From the NCBI GenBank assembly GCA_011051855.1, contig DRKG01000097.1, positions 1 to 12,466 on the forward strand: DNA of 12,466 nt, read 5' to 3'. Under the pieces are notes generated by a model. That model did not search any database and was not told the origin of the DNA. It was given only the letters and a program-made list of their open reading frames with translations. The position numbers were made by a program, and so were the translations under genes. Origin of the DNA: a bacterium (GTDB lineage Bacteria; Planctomycetota; UBA1135; UBA2386). Numbering within the stretch: the first letter of the stretch is position 1; each line of letters begins with the position of its first letter. Below, piece by piece: positions 6,194 to 12,466 of the stretch.

Positions 6194-7462
6194 ATGCGGC
6201 AGCCCTTCATCGTGCAACTCCTCGCCTTCGGCCTGCTCCTGTGCTCGGGTTTGCCCGCTCAGGAGGAGGCCGAGATCACGTGGCATCGCGACTTCGACGC
6301 GGCCCGGCGACTTGCAACCGAACGCGGAGCACCGCTGTTCGTCGTGTTCCGCTGCGAGCCTTGACGCGACTGCAGGGACTTCTACGGACAGTTGGTCCGT
6401 GGCTCGAAGCAACTCAGCGAAGCCGCCTCCGACTACGTCTGCGTACGTGTCACCGATATGAGTCGGATCGACTTGAACGAGATCGAGTTCGACTTCGACT
6501 TGACGTTCGCGGCACTCGTGATGCACCCCGATGGCACGGTCTATCACCGCTACGGTGGTCGCGGCCCGGACGAACCAAACGGTTACCTGTCCCTCGAATC
6601 GCTGTGCCGGCTGTTGCGCGACAGCATCCCCGAACACCGGGCCCACGAGGCCCGGGCGCACCGCCGGAAGAAGCGCAAGGTGCTGCACGCCATCGATCTG
6701 CCGGTGTTGCGGCGGAAGCGCGCCAGGGGCCAGCAGATCGACTGCGTGCACTGCCACACCATCAACGATGCGCGCCATGTCCAGGCGCAGCTCGACGGCA
6801 GTTGGCGGCGCGACGACGTGTTCGCGTATCCGGATCCGGAGCGCATCGGCCTATCGCTCGATCACGAACGCCAGCACATCGTGCGCAAGGTCAAGAAGGG
6901 TTCGCCCGCGGCCAAGGCCGGCATCAAAGCCGGCGACGAACTGCTGGCGGTCGGCGAACAGCAATCGGTGCGGACGCTGAGCGACGTGCAGTGGGCTCTG
7001 CACCGCGCCCCGTTCGCCCGCAACCGACTTGCCGTGCGCATCCGAAGCGAGGGTCGCGAACGATCTCTCGTGCTGCGATTGAAGAGTGGGTGGAAACGAT
7101 GTCCCCCGGAGCGGTTCGCCTGGCGGCCGACGAAGTGGAACCTGACCCCATCACCAGGGTTTGGCGGACCAACCCTGCAGTCCGGAGCCGCCCCCGCCGG
7201 GAACGGACAGCCACAGGCGTTTCGGATGCGAGTCGACTACATCGTCGATTGGGGCGAAAACGCCCACCGCGGACGTGCTGCCCGCGCCGCCGGCCTGAAG
7301 ATCGGCGACATCGTGGTCGGGTTCGCCGGTAAGCGCGACTTCGAATCCTTCGATCATCTGCACGCCTGGGTCGGCTTGACCCTGAAAGCCGGGCAAGCCG
7401 TCACGATCGACGTGCTCCGCGGCGGCAAACCGCTGACGTTGCGTTACCGACTCCCGAAGTAG
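6194..7462 (+). CDS. Thioredoxin-like/PDZ selenoprotein (in-frame TGA read as selenocysteine)
   Basis: I read this as one 422-residue gene with TGA at 6362-6364 as selenocysteine 57. The ATG at 6194 begins a signal peptide (about 1-22, FIVQLLAFGLLLCSGLPA); an in-frame ATG at 6152 is an alternative. A thioredoxin-like domain follows (about 28-135): a strand APLFVVF runs into the redox site C54-E-P-U57-R-D-C60, and the fold continues without a break after the TGA (FYGQLV, YVCVRV, ALVMHPDGTVYHRYGG). A C-V-H-C-H motif at 184-188 resembles a haem c site. Two PDZ domains lie at about 226-300 and 345-421. A SECIS-like hairpin lies just after the TGA. Public annotation has, as I recall, a planctomycete family named Trx7/PDZ (seleno)protein, which this fits. 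The protein is probably periplasmic and redox active. The alternative is a nonsense mutation, which I think less likely. Confidence 0.85.
6382..6402 (+). promoter_or_regulatory. Putative bacterial SECIS stem-loop
   Basis: ACGGAC (6384-6389) pairs perfectly with GTCCGT (6395-6400), and U-G and C-G pairs extend the stem to 8 bp (6382-6389 with 6395-6402). The loop is AGUUG, with G as its second base. The loop starts 25 nt after the TGA. Known bacterial SECIS elements lie inside the coding region about 16-37 nt after the UGA and have a G in the first two loop positions, so this one fits. It would bind SelB to deliver selenocysteyl-tRNA. Confidence 0.75.
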
Positions 7463-7511
7463 CGAATCCGGGCGGCAGATGCCACCCACAGATGCGTCAG
7501 GGTCGCCAGCC

Positions 7512-9914
7512 TTACTCCTGCGCCGTCGGCGTCAACAGGTTGACGAGCAGCCGCACGGCTCCGGGGTGGAGCTTCTTGAGCTGCCGCCACAGCGCCAGCG
7601 CGCAATAGACGTACTCGCCTTCGCCCGTGCGCGCATACAACACCGCGCCCCGTTCGCGCGGCTCGCCGGGATCGCCGATCTCGATCACTTCCTGGTATTC
7701 GCCGGCGTAGACCACCGGCAGATACAGAGCGCGCTCCTGCACCCAGCCATCCCAGTCGCTCGGGCGCACGACGTTCGGGTGGCGCATCAGCACGTGGTCC
7801 GGCAACAACACGCGCACGGGAGCATCCGGGCGGGTGACACGGTTCTTGCGCACCTGGAACGGGGCGAATGGTGCTCCGCGGAACGCCTCGCCTTGCGGGT
7901 GGAACTCGACGTCCTTCTGGTAGAAGAGCACGAGCCGCTTGCCGCGACCGCGAGCAAACTCGAGCAGCCGCCCGAATCCCTGCCGCGCCGCCAAGCGGTC
8001 GCGCAGTGCCCGGATGTCGATGACGATGGTGTCGAACGCACCCAGGTCGGCAGCCGCGATGTCGGCGTCGGTCAGCTCTGACCAATCGATACCGAGACCG
8101 CCGACCCCGAGCACGCTGACGAGCGTGTCATCCCGACTGCGCAGCACGCCGACCCGCAGGCCGTCGGGAACTTCGACATCGACCTTGTGCACGGGCAGTT
8201 CGACGCGCGTGCCGCCAAACCGGATGCGCAGCACGTCGACACCGCTGCGGCGATTCGAAGGCGCCTCGACCCTGAAGCCGAAGAGGTCGCTACGCTGGTC
8301 GCGCAACGACACATCGACGCGATCCCGCGCAACCGCATAACCGGCGGGAGCGCGCACTTCGAGCTGCCCTTCGATCGGGAATCGGGAATTGCGCAGCACG
8401 CGCACGCTGAACTGCACGGTGTTGCGGGCGGACGGCAGCAACAGCATGCGCGGCACCACTGCCAGTTCGGTAGGTGCGTGCTGTTCGACGGGAACGGTGA
8501 CGTCGATCGGCACCTCCAGGCCCCGGATCGTGAGCCAGAACCGCAGGCGCACCGGCGGCACGAAGCGATCGGCGTGAAAGCGAGCCGCCATCGGGTCGGA
8601 CCCGGCATCGCCGCCGAGCGGAATCGCGATCGTCGCCTGCGCATGCCAGCTCGACGCCGGCGACGGCGCACCACCGAGCGCCGCCAGTTCGACGGCAACG
8701 CCATCGAGCCCCTCGGCGCGCACGGCCGGGGGCTCGCCTCCGCCGACGAACATCCGCACCAGACAGGGGAACTGTTCACCCGCAATCGCGACCGTTCCCG
8801 GCGCGACCTCGAGTTCGATCTGCACCTGCGCCATCGTCAGCGCCAGACGTTCGAGCGCTTCGATCCGACGATCCAGGCGCATGCGCACATCCGAGGAGGC
8901 CGCATCGGGCAGCCCGCTGCGCATCGTTCGCAACTCGCGCAACAGCTCCAGGACTCGGTCGAGCGGCGGCTCGTGCCCGTGCAACTGCTCCGGCAATTCG
9001 CGGCGCAGGTCGCGGTCGAGTTCCCTTGCGCGCTCGGGCGCCCCCGGCCAGCGATCGGCATCGAGCAAAGACGGCAGCCCGAACGCGCGCAGGCCGTCGA
9101 CCACAACCTTCTTCGGACGCTGCGGCTCGAAGCGCAACACGGGCTCGAACACCGCGTCGATGTGGTTCGGCGCCCCCGGACTCACGTGAGTGCCACGCAG
9201 GATGTCGTAGGCGATGCGACGCAGTGCCAACCCGCGTTCGGCATCGAGCTGATCGACATCGACGGCAACGGCATTCGGCGTCACGGTGCTGCCGGCACCC
9301 AACAGGAACACCGGCACGTCGTGCGGTTCACCGGGGGCATCGAAGGTCGGGTCGGCCGCGCGTTGCACCGCCTCCGTCAGCAACTCGACGATCGCCAGAT
9401 CGTGCCCGTGCGCCTCTTCCCGGTGGTGGGTCGTCATCACCGCGTCGGGACGAATCCTGCGTAGCAAGCGGACCAGATCGCGCAACGTCCCGGCGCGCCC
9501 CCACTCGGCGAAGGTCTCTTCGGCCGAACGACGAAACCCGCCGTCGGGGCGGTTCAGATACCAGGCTTCGGCACCGGCCAAGGCACAACCGGCCTCAGTC
9601 TCGAGGGTTCGAATACGCTCGAACGCATCCCCGGTCTCCGGCCCGAGAGTGTTCTGCCCACCGCCGCCGCGGGTCGCGAGCAACACCGCGACGCGATAGC
9701 CAAACCGGGTGCGCAGCCAGACAGTGGGCAAGATGTAGCGGTCGTCGGGGTGGGAAGCGACCAGCAGCACCAACGAGTCTGCGGCGGCATCGCGCGCCGC
9801 CTGACGCATGGCGAGCATGCCGGCCGGCGTGCGTCCGCAGGTGTCCTGCCAGCGCTGCGCCGTCGCGACCAAGGGCAACACCAACAGCGCAAACAGGAAC
9901 CGCATCGCAGCCAT
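7512..9914 (-). CDS. Exported PIG-L (LmbE-like) family protein with a GATase1-like C-terminal region
   Basis: The protein has 800 residues. A signal peptide covers about 1-19 (FLFALLVLPLVATA); the second Met, at 9905, is an equally possible start. The PIG-L domain spans about 45-270. The usual HPDDE motif appears as HPDDR at 55-59, which keeps the zinc-binding His and Asp and the catalytic Asp. The distal metal site is HGHD at 169-172. This family hydrolyses N-acetyl groups from sugars in known members, but the substrate here is unknown. The middle is beta-rich (about 350-560), resembling NEW3-type domains. The last 220 residues (FDTIVIDIR, GKRLVLFYQK) look like a GATase1/ThuA-like fold. The start codon overlaps the stop of the phosphoesterase gene by 1 nt (TGATG), implying translational coupling. 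The stop lies 49 bp from the convergent selenoprotein gene. Confidence 0.82.
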   Translation of the reverse strand: MAAMRFLFALLVLPLVATAQRWQDTCGRTPAGMLAMRQAARDAAADSLVLLVASHPDDRYILPTVWLRTRFGYRVAVLLATRGGGGQNTLGPETGDAFERIRTLETEAGCALAGAEAWYLNRPDGGFRRSAEETFAEWGRAGTLRDLVRLLRRIRPDAVMTTHHREEAHGHDLAIVELLTEAVQRAADPTFDAPGEPHDVPVFLLGAGSTVTPNAVAVDVDQLDAERGLALRRIAYDILRGTHVSPGAPNHIDAVFEPVLRFEPQRPKKVVVDGLRAFGLPSLLDADRWPGAPERARELDRDLRRELPEQLHGHEPPLDRVLELLRELRTMRSGLPDAASSDVRMRLDRRIEALERLALTMAQVQIELEVAPGTVAIAGEQFPCLVRMFVGGGEPPAVRAEGLDGVAVELAALGGAPSPASSWHAQATIAIPLGGDAGSDPMAARFHADRFVPPVRLRFWLTIRGLEVPIDVTVPVEQHAPTELAVVPRMLLLPSARNTVQFSVRVLRNSRFPIEGQLEVRAPAGYAVARDRVDVSLRDQRSDLFGFRVEAPSNRRSGVDVLRIRFGGTRVELPVHKVDVEVPDGLRVGVLRSRDDTLVSVLGVGGLGIDWSELTDADIAAADLGAFDTIVIDIRALRDRLAARQGFGRLLEFARGRGKRLVLFYQKDVEFHPQGEAFRGAPFAPFQVRKNRVTRPDAPVRVLLPDHVLMRHPNVVRPSDWDGWVQERALYLPVVYAGEYQEVIEIGDPGEPRERGAVLYARTGEGEYVYCALALWRQLKKLHPGAVRLLVNLLTPTAQE

Positions 9915-10654
9915 CAGACCCCGAGCGAGAGGCGGTTCGCCAGCACTTCGGGCAAACCGGCCTTGCGAATCTTGTCCTGCACCGAATCGATGTCGTAGTG
10001 CACGCGCCGGATGCTGGCGATCTCGAGTTCGGTGTCGACGAGGCCGTAGGCCGCACGTGGGTCCTCGTCGCGCGGCTGGCCAACGCTGCCGACGTTCATC
10101 AGCACCCGCTCGAAGCCGCGGTAGGAGATCTCGGCTTCCGAATGCGGAACGACGTGGATGTCGCGCGGATTCTCGTCGCGACGCAGGTAGATCGCCGGCA
10201 CGTGCGAATGCCCGACGAAGCAGAGCCGCGTCTTCTGGTGTTCGAGCGAATCCAAGGCCTCGACGACGCTGATCACGTAGCCGAACTGCTCGGGCATGTG
10301 CAGCGTGCCGTGCACGACCGTGAACTCCGGCTGCTCCACGACCAGTTCGAGCGCGTTCAGGAACTCGTAGTCACTCGGTCGCAGTTGGGGCGCCGTCCAG
10401 TGGATGGCAGCGCGCGCGAAGTTGTTGAAGTAGGAGGTGTCGAGCCGACCGAGGACCGCCGCGTCATGGTTGCCGAGACAGGTCACGCATCCGAGCTCAC
10501 GCACGATGTCGATGCACGCCGAGGGCTCGGGCCCATAGCCGACGATGTCACCGACCTGGACCCACACGTCAATCTGCTCGCGCTTCAGGGAATCGACCAC
10601 TGCGCCCAGGGCGTCGGCGTTGCCGTGGATGTCTCCGAGAATGCCTATCTTCAT
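9914..10654 (-). CDS. Calcineurin-like metallophosphoesterase (YfcE/MJ0936-type)
   Basis: The protein has 246 residues and no signal peptide, so it is probably cytoplasmic. All the metal-binding motifs of the family are present in order: GDIHGN (D8, H10), GDIVGYGP (D36), GNHD (N62, H63), VVHGTLH (H115) and GHSH (H149, H151). The length and the GDIVGYGPEP variant match small single-domain phosphodiesterases of the Metallophos_2 group; members act on cyclic nucleotides or phosphoesters, but the substrate cannot be told from sequence. The C-terminal LPEVLANRLSLGV segment is likely helical. The gene starts 3 bp after the upstream membrane-protein stop and its TGA overlaps the PIG-L start, so all three should be cotranscribed. 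There is no Shine-Dalgarno site; translation may be coupled to the gene before it. Confidence 0.88.
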   Translation of the reverse strand: MKIGILGDIHGNADALGAVVDSLKREQIDVWVQVGDIVGYGPEPSACIDIVRELGCVTCLGNHDAAVLGRLDTSYFNNFARAAIHWTAPQLRPSDYEFLNALELVVEQPEFTVVHGTLHMPEQFGYVISVVEALDSLEHQKTRLCFVGHSHVPAIYLRRDENPRDIHVVPHSEAEISYRGFERVLMNVGSVGQPRDEDPRAAYGLVDTELEIASIRRVHYDIDSVQDKIRKAGLPEVLANRLSLGV

Positions 10655-10657
10655 TTG

Positions 10658-11245
10658 CTATAAAGGTTTACGGATGAACACCCGACCCGGGAGCGTCCAC
10701 GACAAAGCCGCGATCACAGCGGCCGCCGCCGCCACGAGCACCCTTGGTTCGGGGGCGGTCCGCAGCGCCACCGAATGCATGCTACCGAGTAGCAGAGCCA
10801 TCACCACCACCGCGATCAGGATTGCACGGCGGACCGTGCCTGACGGGAAACGAGTCGTGAGAAGGATCGCCAGCGGCGCCCAGGACACCACGAAGCTCGC
10901 CGCCTGCCACAGGCGCTCGCCGAGCGTTGCCGCTTGGTAGCCGAAGTCGGCCAGCATGCCCACGAGACCCATGAGCAGAGACACCAAGAACAACACGGTC
11001 AGGTTCGCAGCGATCGCGCACCGTGCCGGCCGCCGCCCCTCAGCGAGCAGGAGCGTCACCAGGACAAACAGGGCACCAGTCCAGGTGGCGTCATCGATCA
11101 GATGGATCCCGAAGCGACGTAGCAGTTTGGGCTCCTGGAGCACGGCCATCGCGACCCATCCGCCGAACAACAGCCACGGCGGCGAGGCGGCAGCTCGCAA
11201 CCTGGCAACGGTCATCAGGCGAATCAGGCGGAGTCGGGTCTGCAT
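10658..11245 (-). CDS. Multi-pass membrane protein of unknown function
   Basis: The protein has 195 residues and probably six membrane segments, at about 21-37, 53-70, 76-101, 113-131, 140-160 and 169-190. The basic N-terminus (RLRLIRLMTVARLR) suggests it faces the cytoplasm. No transporter signature, conserved polar cluster or catalytic motif is visible in the helices. An ATG at 11215 (Met11) is an alternative start; neither has a ribosome site. It is the first gene of the minus-strand operon with the metallophosphoesterase and PIG-L genes and lies back to back with parA. Sharing an operon suggests a link to those enzymes, but I cannot assign a family or role. Confidence 0.7.
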   Translation of the reverse strand: MQTRLRLIRLMTVARLRAAASPPWLLFGGWVAMAVLQEPKLLRRFGIHLIDDATWTGALFVLVTLLLAEGRRPARCAIAANLTVLFLVSLLMGLVGMLADFGYQAATLGERLWQAASFVVSWAPLAILLTTRFPSGTVRRAILIAVVVMALLLGSMHSVALRTAPEPRVLVAAAAAVIAALSWTLPGRVFIRKPL

Positions 11246-11381
11246 GGGTGAATCAGTGTCCCACTACACGCCTCTTATCCTCTGACGCAACGTTGGAGCA
11301 AGGGCTGGATTCGCCAACCTCGTCGCAGCAGAATGGCGTCCCATCGGGGCGTGGCCCCGCACTCCGCAGGTTAGGGAACCA
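11246..11381. promoter_or_regulatory. Divergent intergenic region upstream of parA
   Basis: These 136 bp lie between the minus-strand operon and parA and should hold promoters for both. I see no clear -35/-10 pair and no parS-like site. A short hairpin, CGGGGC-GTG-GCCCCG at 11345-11359, ends 22 bp before the parA start. Its core resembles the central stem of the repeat element (GGGGCG-TGGCCCCGC), but the surrounding sequence does not match, so I do not call a further copy. Confidence 0.4.
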
Positions 11382-12095
11382 GTGCGCTCGATCGTGCTAG
11401 CCAATCAAAAGGGTGGCGTCGGCAAGACGACCACTGCAATCCACCTGGCTCACGGGTGTGCCCTGGCTGGCCGGCGCGTGCTTCTGATGGACCTGGACCC
11501 ACAGGGCAACGCCACGGTCGCCGTGCAGGGTATGCAGGCGGAAGATGCCACCAGCCCACGCGAATGGATGGTTCCGGTTGCCGAGCGGCTATGGATTCTG
11601 CCATCGACCGGCGGGGAGGCGGCTCGTTCGGGCGAAGCCACCCTGGACACCGACCGCCTGGCAACAGTCGTCGGCGAGTTGGAGGGGGAGATCGACCTCC
11701 TGGTTGCCGACTGCCCTCCTCGCATGGATGAGTGGGGATGGGCCGGCGTGCAGTTGTGCGAAGAGGTGATCGTGCCCGTCCAGGCAGAGTTCTTCTCGAT
11801 GCATGGCCTCTCGCAGATGCTCGAATCGCTCGAAGTCGCAGCCAGCCAGTTCCCCGGCAAAGGCCGCCTGCGCGGGGTCTTACCGACGATGGTGGACAGC
11901 GACGAACCCATCAGCCAAGAGGTACTCGACGACCTCCGAGCGAATCTCGGCGACTCCCTCCTTCGCTCCATTATCTTTCGTGATTCGTGCCTGGTAGAGG
12001 CCGCGAGCCACGGCAAGTCCGTCTTCGTTCACAGTCCCTGGTCCAAAGGAGCTCTCTGCTACACGGAGCTCGTGCAGGAGATCATTCATGGTTGA
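11382..12095 (+). CDS. parA: Chromosome-partitioning ATPase ParA (Soj)
   Basis: The protein has 237 residues from a GTG start. The deviant Walker A box KGGVGKTT spans residues 10-17, with the signature Lys10 and the P-loop Lys15. Walker A' is LLMDLDPQGNAT (D37, D39) and Walker B is LLVADCPP (D110). This is the short ParA/Soj type without an N-terminal DNA-binding domain, as found with chromosomal parB. ParA dimerises on ATP binding, binds DNA nonspecifically and moves ParB-parS complexes or origins. The Walker B tail reads DCPP where DCPPS or DTPP is more usual. The GTG start has no strong ribosome site. The 3' end overlaps parB by 8 nt, so the two genes are translationally coupled. Confidence 0.9.
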   Translation: MRSIVLANQKGGVGKTTTAIHLAHGCALAGRRVLLMDLDPQGNATVAVQGMQAEDATSPREWMVPVAERLWILPSTGGEAARSGEATLDTDRLATVVGELEGEIDLLVADCPPRMDEWGWAGVQLCEEVIVPVQAEFFSMHGLSQMLESLEVAASQFPGKGRLRGVLPTMVDSDEPISQEVLDDLRANLGDSLLRSIIFRDSCLVEAASHGKSVFVHSPWSKGALCYTELVQEIIHG

Positions 12096-12466
12096 TCGTC
12101 GTCTCGGTAGAGGTCTCGATTTCTTCTTGTCCGGTGGCCGCAAGCAAGCCAGTCCGGCAACACCTTCGCCCGCGATCCGCTCGGAGACCTCGGCCACGCC
12201 CACAGACCGTCGAGAGGCAGGCAATCGAGAAGCAGGCACCGAGGCCGTTTGGATGCTCCCGGTCGGTGATCTCGAGCCGAGCCCATTCCAACCGCGCAAG
12301 GACATCGATCCGGACGAACTGAAGACCCTCTCGGAGTCCATTCGCTCGAGCGGGATCCTGCAGCCGATTCTCGCCCGGAAGGTAGGCGACAGGTTTCAGA
12401 TCGTGGCGGGGGAACGCCGCTGGCGGGCTGCGCAACTCGCCGAGTTGAAGGAAGTGCCCGTGCTCG
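12088..12466 (+). CDS. parB: Chromosome-partitioning protein ParB (Spo0J), 5' part only
   Basis: The frame opens at ATG 12088, inside the end of parA, and runs off the window after 126 codons with no stop. The N-terminus DRRLGRGLDFFL matches the short ParA-stimulating helix of Spo0J proteins (usually LGRGL). A linker of about 45 polar residues follows. The ParB/Srx CTPase domain then begins at about residue 55 (VWMLPVGDLEPSPFQPRKD), continues through LSESIRSSGILQPILAR, and reaches the CTP-binding box GERRWRA at about residues 110-116. The helix-turn-helix and dimerisation domains lie beyond the window. ParB binds parS, spreads as a CTP-dependent clamp and works with ParA in origin segregation. 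Confidence 0.9.
   Translation, partial: MVDRRLGRGLDFFLSGGRKQASPATPSPAIRSETSATPTDRREAGNREAGTEAVWMLPVGDLEPSPFQPRKDIDPDELKTLSESIRSSGILQPILARKVGDRFQIVAGERRWRAAQLAELKEVPVL

Noticed and set aside
6392..7462. Separate gene starting at TTG 6392
   Set aside because: The start lies inside the predicted SECIS loop, lacks a ribosome site and would cut the thioredoxin fold in half. The upstream in-frame segment carries the signal peptide.
8187..9464. 425-residue plus-strand ORF opposite PIG-L
   Set aside because: Antisense shadow of the PIG-L gene, with unusual composition and no recognisable domain.
9026..10663. 545-residue plus-strand ORF opposite PIG-L and the phosphoesterase
   Set aside because: It spans two genes with clear motifs on the minus strand, and its first half is Arg/Ala low-complexity.
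1..12466. tRNA, rRNA or CRISPR array
   Set aside because: No cloverleaf, rRNA motif or regularly spaced direct repeats were seen in the intergenic regions.

Overview
The window is GC-rich, compact bacterial DNA. The gene content points to a planctomycete-like organism: many exported proteins of unknown role, a secreted zincin with an IPT/TIG domain, a thioredoxin/PDZ protein with an in-frame TGA, a large PIG-L protein, and few strong Shine-Dalgarno sites. This assignment is an inference from protein types, not from a marker gene. The closing parA-parB pair suggests the right edge may lie near a chromosome origin, although no parS site is visible.

Layout. 1-438: a 213-bp inverted-repeat element, then about 220 bp without a recognisable gene. 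439-1242 (-): exported RGG-rich protein. 1243-1447: divergent intergenic region with a strong SD, a 20-bp perfect palindrome and a collapsed copy of the repeat. 1448-1624 (+): 58-residue repeat-containing ORF, convergent with a secreted metalloprotease at 1636-3384 (-). 3415-3628: second full repeat copy, filling nearly all of the gap before a Peptidase MA-like lipoprotein at 3626-4570 (-). 4635-6101 (+): small exported protein, then an acidic protein with two C-terminal membrane segments. 6194-7462 (+): thioredoxin/PDZ selenoprotein. 7512-11245 (-): compact operon of membrane protein, metallophosphoesterase and PIG-L protein. 11382-12466 (+): parA and the start of parB.

Two observations stand out. 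First, the ORFs at 6065-6364 and from 6392 on are one reading frame split by a single TGA. The TGA sits in a C-x-x-U-x-x-C context of a thioredoxin-like domain and is followed at the right distance by a stem-loop matching the bacterial SECIS pattern, so the two pieces are best read as one 422-residue selenoprotein. Second, the two full copies of the repeat differ in ways that preserve base pairing on the + strand. There is one full T-A to G-C covariation and several G-U exchanges, and all transition mismatches between the long arms are of the type that still pairs on the + strand. This suggests a structured RNA, or an ssDNA-folding mobile element, of a kind I do not recognise.

Functionally most genes look independent. 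The clear units are the coupled minus-strand operon (3-bp gap, then 1-nt overlap) and the overlapping parA-parB pair.
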